64,000 nt of DNA from Sisyra terminalis (taxonomy: Eukaryota; Arthropoda; Insecta; Neuroptera; Sisyridae): assembly GCA_958496175.1 (NCBI GenBank), contig OY292278.1, positions 20,026,001-20,090,000 on the forward strand, read 5' to 3'. Position numbers and translations under genes: made by a program. The notes below the pieces were generated by a model. That model worked only from the letters and a program-made list of their open reading frames with translations. It did not search any database and had not been told where the DNA came from. Below, in pieces: positions 37,440-49,720 of this stretch; within the stretch, counting starts at the first letter, position 1, and every line of letters begins with the position of its first letter.

Positions 37440-38720
37440 GAAACAATTAGCATCTTGAACGAGCAACAGCGTTGAACAAAAGGATAACTATCGTCGTCGT
37501 CACCACATCTTTAAAACATTTATCTCTTCAGTTAGTTGAAGCACGAACGAAACGAGAATGGAAATAGTTTTGCGCCAACAATTTGAATTCAAATTCATTT
37601 TCAACAAATTTCATATACTTATCATTCAAATAAAATACGAGAAATTTGCACATGATCGCAAACTAGTAAACTATTTACCAAGTGGATAAAATATTTGCGT
37701 ATGCAAACGACCAAAAAAAGAAAAAAAAAATGGCCACAAAAAAAATCACAATTCATTTTCGTCTTGAATTTCGTTCCGATAACAATCTAATTCGAATTGA
37801 AGAAAATATAAAACGAAAGTAATCTTCGCGCGAGTAGAGTGAGCTTTTTCACCCTTCTGCACCTAATTGTGTCGTAAGCGTTTGGTAATGTTCACTGGGG
37901 AGGATATTTGGCCGTTTCTTCTACGGCATTGGTTTTTATTGAACATTTAGAATTCTAGCCGTTGTGGCTTTAATGGTAAAATCAAAACGTATGCCAAACA
38001 TATTTAGATCGATTGGCTACATCAATTGATTCTTACCATTCTTATTTTTTTCTTGAGAAAACAAAGAAAAATCTTACCTTATTCAGTTATGAATGAAAAC
38101 ATGCAACGTACCTGCAAAAGAATAAATCATATTAAGTATAATTCGTTTGAAATATAAAACAGAATGAAAGCATTTCAAGCCAAAGCTCTTAAAATTATTA
38201 AACTAAAAAGTTCAACTAACGACGCAATTTCTTTTTCAACTATTTTTCATTTTTCCCTCTTATAGCAAATGCTCACAATTTTCACAATTCTGTAAATTTT
38301 TTCATCCAAAAAAAAAAAAACAAATATATATACAAGAATTTTTTTTCCTATTTATAGCCTAACCTTTTTGATATTATCTAGACGTTGGTTTCAAGCATTT
38401 TTCTACTCTAAACCTTAACAATTTCTTGATTATAATGAAAAGATACAGAAAGAAAAAATGTTTTCTCGGTGCAGGGAAAAAAAATTATGAAAAGCTCACG
38501 AATGGTTACAGCGGGAAGAGAGACAGAGTAATAAAACGTTGACGAGATTTCACTACTTACGAACAATTCGAGTCTGAAGGGAAAATGGAAAAGTTTACGG
38601 CATAGTCAAGTGAATCAGGGAATTTTATTGAGACGACCGTTTCTTTTATGGTTTCGATTTGATTCCGTTTAACGTTGAACACCTTCGAGCTTTACAAAAT
38701 TAAGGCTTTTTTTCGGTTAC
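37440..38720. other. Complex island with GAGCTTTT words
   Basis: A balanced block containing CGTCGTCGTCACCACATC, TTCGCGCGAGTAGAGTGAGC, CCTTCTGCACCTAATTG and GGCATAGTCAAGTGAATC. Frames are interrupted, and the GAGCTTTT octamer occurs near 37,840 and 38,490. It is a candidate regulatory block or non-coding transcript region, by composition only. Confidence 0.25.
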
Positions 38721-40072
38721 AGCATAGATTTGTTACGGGCATGTTATAAAGGCAATTTTCTCAAGACAAAAAGAAACACTTTTCCTTATGTTTGCCTAAC
38801 AATTTTAGCAACTAAATTAAAACTTTGTGTTTTGTAGTTTCAGCGAATCAAGCTCCAAAAAACTTACCAAGGTTATGGATTTATTTTTTTTTTATATTTT
38901 TTAAGAAACAAATATTAAAAGCTGTTGTTACGAACAAAGTCTTATTTCCGTCAGTTGAAAAGAAAACAAATTAATTTTGGTGAATTTAAAACATTCGCCG
39001 TAAAGGTTCATAAATTTCAATTTCGTCTCATCTTTGAAACGATACAATAACGAAAAATTTTAATTTCAAATTAATTGTTTATCGATATAATTAGTAAACG
39101 TGTGGTACCAAAGACAAAGAACAAACATTGTTAACACATACATGTGACTGGATCCCATATATATTTGTCACAAATTTGTTTTAACTTATGTTGTCATAGT
39201 TTCAACTCTCATTTCGCTTTTACTCAATTGCCAATTTGTCATTTATCAGTTGGGTTAATATTAAACTGTGAATATTTCACGGGAAGTTATTTCCTAGTTG
39301 TACCAATGTTGAGTTGTGAATATTTCACGGAAAGTTACTAGTATAGAATAATGTTCATTTTTTGTAAAATTTCTTTAACATTGTTTTCTTACTGACAAGC
39401 ATGAAGGTATCGGAACAAACCTTAGCTCAAATAATTTAAATCATTTAGTCTGAAAATGGAAAATATTTAAAAAAATAAGACTTAATTGTTTGGAGAAAAT
39501 TTGTGAATCCCAAATTATCAAAAAGCTAAGAAAATTATTTGAGTTTAAATATCACTAGAAAATGCAACCCATTTAGCAAAAATGTTATTAATCTGAGGCT
39601 CAAATATGAAACATTTCTAAAAAAAAATAGAACCAACTAATCAAGTTACAAAATAATTTTAAATCTTTATATAAATGCCTCCAAACTAATATGAATCACT
39701 AATTTTGAGTCGGCGCCAAACTATAAAACTTAAAACTTTATTAAAGAGTAGTAGGCATCTCTTTTGTATATCAATCACACGGTATTGTATACTGATTTTT
39801 AAATAGGAATATTCAATACTTGAAAAAAATTATTTATAAAATTGAATTCTTAGCGCCAATTTAAAATACAACGTATATAACTACCAGAGTGCTAACTTAT
39901 TGTCGGTGTTATTTTCGTTAAAACACTTTAATTTATTAACTTTTAAAAGCTAAGATTTACATAATGCGAAAATCTTATTTTTCAACTATCCAATATTACA
40001 ATTTGAATTATAAAGAATTCTTTGTAACCTGAAAAATATTTTTTTTTAGAAAATTAACTTTGAAAATATATT
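38721..40072. other. AT-rich stretch with a short duplicated palindromic word
   Basis: TGTGAATATTTCACGG followed by RAAGTTA occurs twice about 48 bases apart (near 39,269 and 39,317); its core GTGAATATTTCAC is a perfect palindrome. No gene is recognised. Confidence 0.45.
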
Positions 40073-40435
40073 TTATTTTGTAGGATTCATCCTAAGATCT
40101 GTCATTACAAAAATTTTCTTCCAATTCCCAGCTTTTGAGAAATATTCCAAATATGCAATAGATTCTGTAATAATTATCGAGTAACTTGAAATATGCTCGA
40201 AATTTTGGTAATTCACTTGAATTGAATTTTGACAGAATTTTTTTTGAGATCTTCCGACCAATAAAATCACAAAGAATTTTCCTGAGATTTTTTTTAAAAT
40301 AGTCTTATATTCTCGATAAGCCAAAGTAAGTAAATGTTTCTTAGGATCTATCTCCCAATGTTCATTTCTAAAATTTTCTAGAATTTTCCAATGAAATTTG
40401 ACCCAATTTGTGAAATATATATTCATTAGACACAC
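40073..40435 (-). CDS. Unrecognised open frame, possible exon
   Basis: A minus-strand frame of 120 codons ends in a stop at its 3' side and is preceded directly by an acceptor-like TATCATTTTGCAG. The predicted peptide has mixed composition (for example NEHWEIDPKKHLLTLAYR and SYSIIITESIAYLEYF), better than most frames here but with no domain I recognise. It lies about 340 bases downstream of the frame at 40,777-41,036 on the same strand, and that one also follows a TTTGCAG word, so the two could be exons or remnants of one sequence. No donor joins them in frame. Chance is still likely. Confidence 0.15.
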   Translation of the reverse strand: MCLMNIYFTNWVKFHWKILENFRNEHWEIDPKKHLLTLAYREYKTILKKISGKFFVILLVGRSQKKFCQNSIQVNYQNFEHISSYSIIITESIAYLEYFSKAGNWKKIFVMTDLRMNPTK

Positions 40436-40776
40436 TGCAAAATGATAATTGTTATATTTTTAACAATTTTCTCGATTTTTAGGAAATAAAAAAAATTGAA
40501 TGGTAATTTTTTTGAATTATTGCGATGCTCTTAATAATAATCAAAGATTATAACTTTTATTTCTAATTTAATGCAAAAAAAAATAATCAACTTCTATTTT
40601 TTGCCCTTACTAGACTATTTGAGTTTTGAAGTTACAATTTTTACCAATTTTTTAAACTCTAATTATGTTATCATCAATAGAAATAGAATTTTTATAATTT
40701 AATTACTCTGGGAACAAGACTGAATAGTCAACTGAAAAAAATTGTAATGGAATTAGTGAAAAAATTTGAAAATTTC

Positions 40777-41036
40777 TTATGAGCTTTTTTGTAATAGATT
40801 ATCAAAGCACAATCGTAGCATATCTATAAAATAAGCAGAAACATCAGACGGCGCTTGGGGCATTATCAATGGGAAAAATGGGTGGAGACATTGATAATTG
40901 AGATCCCTCATTAAGACAAGATCACAAATTGCACCTTTAACGCCAACCAGTTTCGTTTTAAGGTCATTAAAACTCGACGAATTATCTTTAGAAAAGGGGA
41001 AAAATTCCACTGTAATCTCGTTTATATCACTCATTT
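40777..41036 (-). CDS. Unrecognised open frame with acceptor-like upstream site
   Basis: On the minus strand TATTTGATTTGCAG, a good 3' splice-site word, is followed by AAAATGAGTG and a frame of about 85 codons ending in a TAA-type stop after LLQKSS. The peptide begins MSDINEITVEFFPFSKD and includes VKGAICDLVLMRDLNYQC and a proline-bearing stretch HPFFPLIMPQAPSD. The composition is protein-like, with few of the F/K/I runs that mark chance frames. I do not recognise the family. It could be a terminal exon, a decayed gene copy, or chance. Confidence 0.25.
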
Positions 41037-41079
41037 TCTGCAAATCAAATATAAATAGCATGAGACAGCAAATATGCAA

Positions 41080-42270
41080 ATATTCCAGGACGAACTTTGG
41101 AGAGACGGGGTTGATTTAGTCAGCTGTGCCGACACAACACTGACACAGATCTGACTCTTAATATCAGTCCTAAGGCCTCCGCTCGACCCTCATCCCTCAT
41201 CCCCCCATACCTTCACACAAGATCAGATTAAATTTGAACCCGAAATCAAATTACCTTATTCAAATTAATTTGATATCTGAACAAACTGTGTATACAAACC
41301 AATCCTGGCGTAATCAAATTATTATTACGTCCAAAGAAAGCTGAAATTAATGAAGCTTTCAAAAGCTTCATTATACGTTTTTAGTGACATTTTATGAATT
41401 TTTGCAATTTAAAATTTCAGTGTGTAATTAAATATTTAGTGGAGTTATTTCAATTACTCGGTATTGCGACTAAAGGTGTGTGCGTTGTATATAAATGTGA
41501 GCTTTTTCGAGCTTATATGTGAAATGTGGACGATATGAAATGAAGAAAATGGTCGTGAGGGAATGTTTGTTTGTCGCGCGTAAATATTAACCAGGTTATG
41601 TCAAGTGTTTGCTCGAATTTTCTCCTCGGAGCTCTACGATCGACAACACTTAATGTAAACAGATACGAGTATAACCACGATAGCACGAAACGAAAGCTCT
41701 ACTACTTCGTTTTGGCCATTGAAGCAAAAGTGTTTGAGTATTTTTTTCAACTCAAATACTCCATTCCAAATTGATTGAATTAATAAAAAAATAAATTGAA
41801 AATTTTCAGAAATGGAAATTAATATAAGAAGGAATTTTCATAATTTCTATATAAAAGGACTTATATAATTCAGTGTATTATATTTTTATAGCTACTTTGG
41901 ATTTAGTTCAATAAAGAATGACAGCACACAGTATGTGCATTATCTTCATTCAAGTTCAAAGAAAATAAATTTAATTGATTTTGCAAACATTTTCCGGTGT
42001 TTGATGGAAAAATTGTACTCTAATTTTATATTGAAAACTTCTATGCATATTTTAGAAAAATTAATACAGAAACGGAAAAAACATTAACATAGAAATGTAT
42101 CACCATACCTTCTCTAAGAAGTATCAATTTTTAAAATTATTTGCAGCCATTAAAATCAATATAGGCTGAAATATTTCAATGTCAAAGAAATCATAGTAAA
42201 TATTAAAGAATTAAAAATGTTTACTTTTAAATTGGAACATGGAACAGTAATGACAGTCTTAATTATTTAA
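41080..42270. other. Mixed non-coding stretch with a long perfect hairpin
   Basis: AATGAAGCTTT (41,349-41,359) is the exact complement of AAAGCTTCATT (41,362-41,372), with a two-base loop, so this is an almost perfect 24-bp palindrome. The 41,100-41,220 segment is balanced (CAGCTGTGCCGACACAACAC) and C-rich. Otherwise AT-rich with no gene. Confidence 0.45.
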
Positions 42271-42274
42271 GAAT

Positions 42275-42312
42275 TTTTAGGGTTCCGTAGCCAAATGAGC
42301 AAAACAGAAATG
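42275..42312 (+). mobile_element. Fragment of the 'GGGTTCCGTAG' insect dispersed repeat
   Basis: TTTTTAGGGTTCCGTAGCCA is followed by AATGAGCAAAACAGAAA. This resembles the dispersed insect repeat whose usual form is 'agggttccgtagccaaatggcaaaaacggaaccc'. Only one half is recognisable here. The match is short, so confidence is moderate to low. Confidence 0.35.
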
Positions 42313-44267
42313 TTTTATCAAAAGTTGAGTAATATAAATCATTGTATATTTATTTGGTTTAAAGCCAAAAAACTTAACCATATAAATTATTTAAAGGAAA
42401 ACATTATGTAGGAAAAGTAAACTGAAATAGAAACCTTAATTAAAAATATTTTTTTCATAGAAAGAAACCAATTTCATCAACTTCTTGGAGATAGAACTGA
42501 TTTTCTAAGTCATGCAAATTAAACTTTACGTACTTTTACGTAGAAAAAAGAAACATCTTCCTTATCTACTCTTATTTTATCTTCTCAATTTTGTTCATGA
42601 ATTTTTTACTTAAAAAATGTGTTCTTTAATATTCCTCAGGCAGATGAGCTGATTTTCTATGAGAATATCAGCGTTCATATTAATTTACTTATTTTCACCC
42701 AAAAATTAAAAAAAAAATCTTAGATGATTATAAAAATAACTAATGGATTCGTTCAGAAGATGAAGTTTTGTAAATTTTCTATTTGATTAGTTTCTGGAGG
42801 GTTTTTGATTTCAACTAATATAATTATAAATTGAAATGTTTCCATGAAAAATAATTCTGAATGGTTCCAAATTCAAGGCATTAATAATTATCAGATTTTT
42901 CTGAGCTTTTAAAAGATTTGTTCAATTTTTAATTTATATTAAAAGCATCTAAATAGTGATGGATTAAGCATATTAAAGAGTTTCGAAGTAAGAATACAGT
43001 GTTAGAGCGTAAATGGTAAGCTATATTTATATAAGTCGTAAGGTTTTTGCTTACAAAGCAAAGCAACTTCATGATTTCAAAAAAAATAATTCAACAATTA
43101 TATGATTTTGTGCAAAAATAAAATAAATAAAAAATTAAGAGAAAAAATTATAATAATGACTAGGATACACCTGAAGAATCAGCAAAGAGGAACTATATAT
43201 AATTATAGCCGGTAATTAAGAGATTGAGTGAAAGATAACTTGAAAAAAAAGTTCCCTAAAAGAGATCCTTTATACCAAAAAAGTGTATAGAGCAAAACAT
43301 AGGTGGCCAACTCAAATGATATTACGGACCACTTTGAAAATGCATCAAAACTTCGCTGGCCCAATATAAAAAAAATAAAGCATATTTCTCCAATTGAACA
43401 TATTAAATAAGGTTTACTGAAAAGACATTGTAATCAAGTAAAAGGATCCCAAAAAAGTAAACTTTTCCATTATTTAATCATGTTTTCGGTACTGAACTGA
43501 TCAAAATCTAAGAATAATTAAAAAATTGAATAGTTTGGTAATGTTTTTGTTTTGGTACTCATTTTTCGACTCATTTCTGCTTCTTTCTTCTCCAATAAAG
43601 TTTCAATATAAAATGATCTAAGATAGTTTACATTGATACTTTCTTTAAGAAGAAAAAAGAAGTAGAAAAACAAAAAATGGGTACCTACCAAAAAATACCA
43701 TTTCAAAATTACTTAATTATTTTAACTATTTTGTGATTTTAGTCAGTTCAGTGCCGAAAACATGATTTAATAATGAAAAAGCTTTAAGCTTCATCAAAGT
43801 TTTCTCGAAAAAAATAAGTAATTTTTTTGCCTTATATTCTTTTATTACCCCTTAAGACTTCCTTTCTTCTGTTTTCTACAACTTCACAAAAATTTTGAAG
43901 GAGTCTTAGACTGATACAATTTGGCAACGAATTCTCTGTTTAGCTTTTAATCCAATTCGTCAATAAATTGACCATAATGAATCAAATAGTAATGGATAGA
44001 CCATAATGGATATTATGATCGATTTATTCTCAAATTGAATTTAATACCTTATAGAGAATGAGATGTTACCAGATTATAAAAAAATACCTAGGTCGAATTT
44101 TCTTGAAGTCTAAAATAATAGAAAATGTCATATAGAAATCATCGTATTTCCTAGTAGTACGTTAATTTGATTTGGGTGTCTTTTATATTGTGGGATATTG
44201 CAACAAAAATGGAATGAATAAGGTTGAAGCTTTCTAATATTATTGAAGATACCAGAATTTATTTACA
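42313..44267. other. Long AT-rich non-coding stretch
   Basis: Nothing assignable was seen. One GAGCTTTT octamer lies near 42,903. The word around 43,480 'tgttttcggtactgaactga' recurs as its complement near 43,744 (tcagttcagtgccgaaaaca), giving a ~270-bp loose inverted repeat with roughly 20-base arms and no other family clues. Confidence 0.45.
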
Positions 44268-44275
44268 TTTTAAAT

Positions 44276-44493
44276 CAGTGGTTTTGGTGGAGGTGCTGAC
44301 CTCCACCAATTTCATACACGGAACCCTACTACTTAATGGGATAAATAAAATGTATTATTTTTCAAATTAAAAACATAGGTAAATGATGCACATAAGTGCA
44401 TAAAATAAACAAAACCATTAAAATTCCGGCGAACCCACGAAACTGACTCACCTAGCCTCTAGGGTTCAATTGAATTCAGGTTAAGAATTACTG
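44276..44493 (-). mobile_element. hAT-type non-autonomous element (MITE), copy 3
   Basis: It lies opposite to copies 1 and 2. The right end complements to CAGTAATTCTTAACCTG, followed by TTCAATTGAACCCTAGAGGC. The left end CAGTGGTTTTGGTGGAGGTG corresponds to the other terminus of the family, with CACCAATTTCATACACGGAA. The interior has an inserted or decayed AT-rich stretch. The flanks ttttaaat and ttcgaaac match at five of eight positions. At 218 bp it is the longest of the three copies. Confidence 0.75.
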
Positions 44494-44501
44494 TTCGAAA
44501 C

Positions 44502-45168
44502 ATTCATTAAAATCAAAATGTTATAAATCCTATCGAAAAGCAGTTTTTCACAAAACTGTTGTAGAAAATTACTTTTTGCTTGTGAAAAAGCTTTTAAAAT
44601 ACACAAGCTTTCTACTTTAAACCCGATCAAATGGATTTATTGAAACCTACAGAGGAGAAATATGATATTAAACAACATAAAAAAAATGCATTATAGAATC
44701 CTAATGTATTTAGAGATATTAGAGGAATTTTGGCATTTCAGGAAAACTGAAAACTATTATTTAAAGCTTAAATGCATATTTGATACAATTTGTTTTATAA
44801 AGTAGGTGAGAAAGATAGAAATTAATTAATAGTGCTTTGATGTTGAAATTTTCAAATATTGCAGTAGCAAAATGGGAAAGATGGAAAATGAGAAGGGATG
44901 AAAATTAAAACTCTATGTCAGCGTCACCTCACGGTTTTAGTTTCATAATCCAAATGCAATCCGGGTCAGTGCAAACGAAAAGGAAATAATATACGCGTTT
45001 TGTATACAATTGGAGTAGAAATATCTGTATGGCCTGAGGCGTAAAAAGCTCATAGAACCGTATACGAAATAGTAACAGACACACATACGAGGAACAGGAA
45101 GCACGAAATGATTGATACGAAGAGAGAAAAAAGAAGTGCTATTAAGGTAAAAATCACAATTTTATTAT
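44502..45168. other. AT-rich non-coding stretch
   Basis: Nothing assignable was seen. Confidence 0.5.
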
Positions 45169-45714
45169 TTGCTTAAACGGCTTCACGACTCTTGCGGTGG
45201 ATCACATTTATCTGTAATAAATCGTACACATATTGGCAACTTTGAGTTCGTGATTGATAAAAATCTGTCCTTAAAGCTAGTGAGGAGGGCCCATACTTTC
45301 GTCAACCGTAGAGTACCACCCTGTTCGAGTCATTCATCATGTGTGTGTCCCACTTTAATAAAGGCAGAAAACATATATTTCTTCTTTTTCACTCAAGTCA
45401 CTTGCCACATCCATCCATTCCAATCTCTCGAGCGCTTTTTGATAAAAGCTCGAAGGGCTATCTTCATCTCGCGCACACATTTTGTACCAAAGTCCGAACG
45501 TGCGATGAATCCAAATTTTCCATACAACACAATGCTTTATGTTACCCGAGATTTTATTCTGTTTTCGCTAACATATACAACGTCAGCGGGTGAAATCATG
45601 GCGGGGGGCGGAGGTCGAAACGAGGAAATGAGCTTTGGAAGAATGGGAAGTGTTCGAGTTTCTTCATATGCTACGTGGATGCCCCCATCCCATTGTGCAA
45701 TGTGCGGTAAGTGA
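45169..45714 (+). CDS. Longest open frame in the window; possible exon, unrecognised
   Basis: A 181-codon plus frame crosses a balanced block. It ends two codons after a strong splice-donor-like word, TGCGGTAAGTGAGAG (near 45,706). Within it, an ATG at 45,598 has a favourable context (atcATGG) and would give a short first exon beginning MAGGGGRNEEMSFGRMG and reading into the donor. The rest of the frame lacks any domain I know and contains a chance-looking YFFFFT run. Competing frames are open at 45,339-45,593 plus and 45,537-45,797 minus. A small 5' exon is possible but unproven. Confidence 0.2.
   Translation: MLKRLHDSCGGSHLSVINRTHIGNFEFVIDKNLSLKLVRRAHTFVNRRVPPCSSHSSCVCPTLIKAENIYFFFFTQVTCHIHPFQSLERFLIKARRAIFISRTHFVPKSERAMNPNFPYNTMLYVTRDFILFSLTYTTSAGEIMAGGGGRNEEMSFGRMGSVRVSSYATWMPPSHCAMCGK
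45429..45452. repeat. Small hairpin with CGAGC ends
   Basis: CGAGC and GCTCG flank a TTTT..AAAA stem with a short TGAT loop, with two unpaired bases on the left arm. It includes one AAAAGCTC octamer and lies inside the long open frame. Function unknown. Confidence 0.35.
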
Positions 45715-45799
45715 GAGTACGAAAGCTGTAAGTTATGAGCGAAACGTACGGTGATTTTTAATATGATTTTTGTTGGCAAAATGAGAAAATTTGCCATTT

Positions 45800-46800
45800 A
45801 AAAAAGACACGCGCCTTTTTCGGCAATTTTCAATGAGAAAAAATCTACTTTTTAAATATTTATTCGACCTAACAAAGAAGAAGAAAAAACAGCTTTTCCC
45901 AACAAAAATCACCAATTTTTTCCCGTTCACTTTCCCGCACATTTCTTTCCATATTAAAATCATTTTTTTTTTCGAAAAATGTTTTATTGGTTTCGATTTA
46001 AAATTCACAAAATCAGGAAGTGATATAGGATTTTATGACCTACTTTGATCACAGTATATATGCTGACGCATTTCCATGTATCATTTCCGGTGTAAGTTAC
46101 TTCCTATGTATTTGAAAAGTTGCATCTTTATAAAAGACAGGGAGAATAAAGTCCAAACTTCAAACAAAAAAATAAAAAACAAGAAAAAATGATCAATTTC
46201 ATGACTTTTAGACAAAACGAAAAACGTGGCGAGTTTGGGGCTTTGATTTAAATAAACAAGTAAAGTTGCTTTTTTTCGGGGAAACTTTTGTCAAACTTGC
46301 AAATTGTAGACAAAACAAAACAATTTATTTGCTGTGTTGGGTGTCTTATCTGGTACATTGTCATAAATAGTTTCAATTTATTACTTTTGTTAAATCATAT
46401 TTTATTTTTTTTGTGGAATCAAATCAATAGAATTTAAAAAAAATTACAAACTTGATAAAAGCTAAACACTACGTCATATATCTTTTCATAACTCAGTCAA
46501 TATTTCATAATTGATTTTACTGTAATTTTTTATACATTTAACCATTTATCAACTAATTCTTCAGTATCATTAAAATTAACTTCAAATATATACCAAAGTT
46601 TCTGAACTTTATTGTGAATTTTATTCCAAATTTATAATAAGAATACTTGTATAATTTTTTAACAGAAAAAAAATAGGTTTAATCTTTAGAATAAATTCAT
46701 TAACAAATTCAAAACGTATTATTTTATCTTGAATATAAAATTGTATTTGTCGCTTGCAAAAGTATAACCATTCAAGATTCCACAAACTCCATAGGCTTGT
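45800..46800. other. AT-rich non-coding stretch
   Basis: Overlapping open frames on both strands at 45,733-46,048 are K/F-rich and likely chance. No repeat recognised. Confidence 0.5.
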
Positions 46801-46815
46801 TTTATTTTTTTGGCG

Positions 46816-47046
46816 TCACAGTATAACCTCAAGCTCATCTTTTAGGTAGTCGCGTGGAATGGAATGATTTTTTTTTACTGTCCAACCGAAACTAGTTTTT
46901 TTGACCGAAACCGGAGGTCCGAAGCTATCCACTACTTCTGTATCGAAAATGGTACTACCGAACTTTACTACGAGCGCTGGCGTCGTTTTATTTTCCGTTG
47001 GTAGGTGAAACGAGGCGATACAAAGTTTCAAAGTGAGAGCAAGATA
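46816..47046 (-). CDS. Unrecognised open frame in a balanced patch
   Basis: On the minus strand the frame runs about 77 codons from a stop at 47,047-47,049 to a TGA-type stop. There is no ATG start, so it would be an internal or terminal exon or a gene fragment. The peptide has protein-like composition with segments such as IASFHLPTENKTTPALVV, KFGSTIFDTEVVDSFGPP and KNHSIPRDYLKDELEVIL. I do not recognise the family. The surrounding DNA is AT-rich, and GC is concentrated in the frame itself, which argues for real or former coding. Confidence 0.3.
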   Translation of the reverse strand, partial: YLALTLKLCIASFHLPTENKTTPALVVKFGSTIFDTEVVDSFGPPVSVKKTSFGWTVKKNHSIPRDYLKDELEVIL

Positions 47047-47049
47047 TCA

Positions 47050-48190
47050 GCAATCGTTAGTTACTTTTAAAAATAACTATTTGCGATAAAGAAAAAATTA
47101 TTGGCTTCGGGCGAAAAAACAACTTTCGGTCGTACACTATTATTTTTAGAGACCTTAATGTTTGTTTTTGTAACTTAAAAGGAAATATATTTCTTTTAAG
47201 TTTGTAACTTCAATTAATAACTGAAGTAAAAAAAGAAAATATATATAGTGGAATTGTCAAGGAAAATGTGACAGAAAGGAACAAAGTAATAATGTTAAGT
47301 TTTCAGGAATTTTCTTAAGATTGATTATAGACACATAAGGTAAAACTAGATAAGAAATATTCAAAAATATTTCGGAAAATAATATTATTTTCTTACTAAA
47401 TAATATTGAAACAATGTTTCATATAAAAATTTTTGACTAAATCATTTGATCTACCTATAAAACAAAAGAAGCATTGTGCATTTTATCAAAACAAAAAAAA
47501 ACACTCCAGAAAAATGTAAATAAATATTAGGAAAATCCTTTTAAGAACACTCCATAAATATCTTTGAGAGATTAACACCAAAATGAAATGAAGAATAATG
47601 ACACCAAACAGAAGGCTTTTTTTCATAAAAGCTCACAAGGGCTGGCACACAATGCCTTGCTATAATATACCGGAAAAATAAGAAAACAGAGCCATTTATT
47701 AAATTCAAGCCAATCCAAGATTGGTTTTCGGCCTAGCCTATATCAACAATGAAAGTTTCGTAAAGATTTGATGGAATTGAAAGAAATGCATTTTGTAAAA
47801 AAAGAAAAACGACTCAGGAAAAAGTTAATGAGAAACGTATTAGATCCGAGTCGCTTTACAATTTCATACGATAGGGAGACAAAAATCACAACCAATTCTT
47901 CATTAAGAGTGGAAAGCTTGCAATTATTTCAAATAAATGAAAAATGTTTTTGTTTTTTTTTTCTTGATAAAATAAAACGCCAATTTGTAATGTACATTAA
48001 AGCTCGTTTTTATTACTATTTTGTTTTTCAAGATTGTATCATCGCAAAACTATAATACGTTTTAAAAGCTTTGTTTTTGGATTTCATTTGTTTGTACAGA
48101 CGATGTTTTAAATTGAAAGTATTGAAAAAATAAAACCTTGTTTCTTTCTGGATTTTCCTTTAAGATCATCGTCAAATTGACACATTATTT
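47050..48190. other. AT-rich non-coding stretch
   Basis: A strong hairpin lies at 47,172-47,202: AACTTAAAA pairs with TTTTAAGTT, and an inner GAAAT pairs with ATTTC, with one bulged G. An open frame at 47,768-48,055 is K/F-rich. No gene recognised. Confidence 0.45.
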
Positions 48191-49720
48191 TCAAGTCAAT
48201 AAAATAGAGAAAAGCTCCTCAAACGTGACCACCATTTGCAATGAGTCGCGTCTCGTTTGTGTTTAACTACGAATTACAAGCTTCTGTGTTTCACCTCATA
48301 AACTCCCCTGTAAGCTTTTCAACTGCTTTCAACCTTGAAACAGTGTTCCAAATGCTCGTTGCAACAATCAAAAGTTCACAAAACGTTCATATTTGACAGC
48401 ATGAAGCTTTTTCTTTGCAAGAAAGATTAATTAGTGGCATATCAGTATTTTCTCATTAAAACTATAACTTAAAAAGAGCTTCACATTCTGTCTTCATAAA
48501 GCACGAAATTATGCAACATCTTATGATCATAATAATTATTATGTTTACACAAACCGAAAATTATCAAGTCAAATAAGCAGCTTATCTCTAAGACCATCTG
48601 CTTCAATGTAATTAACACGAATAGGACGCGAGGAAGATTTTGGGGCAAATATTTCCAAGTTTGGATTAGATAAGAACAAGAAGACAAGAGAGATCCAACA
48701 CGGGGTGGGTACACGTAACAGAAGAACGTGATTCGAATCAATATTGGTATGGGTTGAAAAAGGGTGGAAAAGCGCGCGGTACCGAGGAGACCCTCGGCTC
48801 AATCTCTTGCAGTGTGCTCAAAACTTGCACCAAAAGCTCTCGGAAAAATGTAAAATGGAATATTTAAAAAGCGGAAAAAGTTCCATTTAGAAACGAAATG
48901 AACGGGAAAAGCTCCGCGTTGTATCTTAGTTAGAATCGGACGGCCCCACTCGAGAATGGACGTGGCATGAAATAAAGCTTGAAACGAATTAATTGCAAAA
49001 GTCTGAAATGAAACGAAAAACTTTTCCTAGAGAATCCATTTCGGTTTGTGTTTTAACATATATTTAGTGAAAATGGAAAATGTGATGTCAAGTTTTGTTG
49101 TCGTTTGAGGATGCAATTTCATTAAAGGAAAAAATCGGATGAGAAATAAAAAAGATTTTCTACTTATCAATAAATACGAAGCATCCGCTGATTTAAGAAA
49201 ATCAACGCAAATTTTATTAACGCCAAGTTCCGATTTGAAACCATGATTTTCTACGTGATGGCTTCGCGTGTTTTCAACACGTCGTATTATTATAATTTCC
49301 TCGCTTTTCTCCTAGACAATAAAAAAACATAAAAAATAAAAAGCTCCCGTCTAATTTAAAAAGTATAAATTGTGTAAGAATTCCCGTATACATCTAATAC
49401 TTACCCCGTATACTTTTTCCCTCCCAAAAAAAAAGCATTTATTACAGCTTCTTAAAACCACCCCCTCCCTAACTTGCAAGTCTAATATTTTCAACAATAT
49501 TATCCTTATCGACATAACACTGTATACGTAGAACTTTGTCGTTTTCCAGTTGTCTTCAGCTTCGCGAAATTCTCAGAACAAAACTTTGCCACAAGTCTCT
49601 GTGAATTATTCATTGACGTGTAATTGTTTTTATGTTCGCGGAACTTCGCAAGAAAAGCTCAAATCGCGATCGTCACAATTTGGTCGAGACAAGTATGAAA
49701 GCTTAGGGAAGTTAAACGAG
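48191..49720. other. Complex island with the densest GAGCTTTT words
   Basis: A balanced block (CGTCTCGTTTGTG, AAGCGCGCGGTACCGAGGAG, ATCGGACGGCCCCACTCG). The octamer AAAAGCTC occurs near 48,210, 48,833, 48,908, 49,338 and 49,652. Two minus-strand frames (48,481-48,741 and 48,569-48,802) overlap each other, and I see no domain. Regulatory or transcribed non-coding function is inference. Confidence 0.3.
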
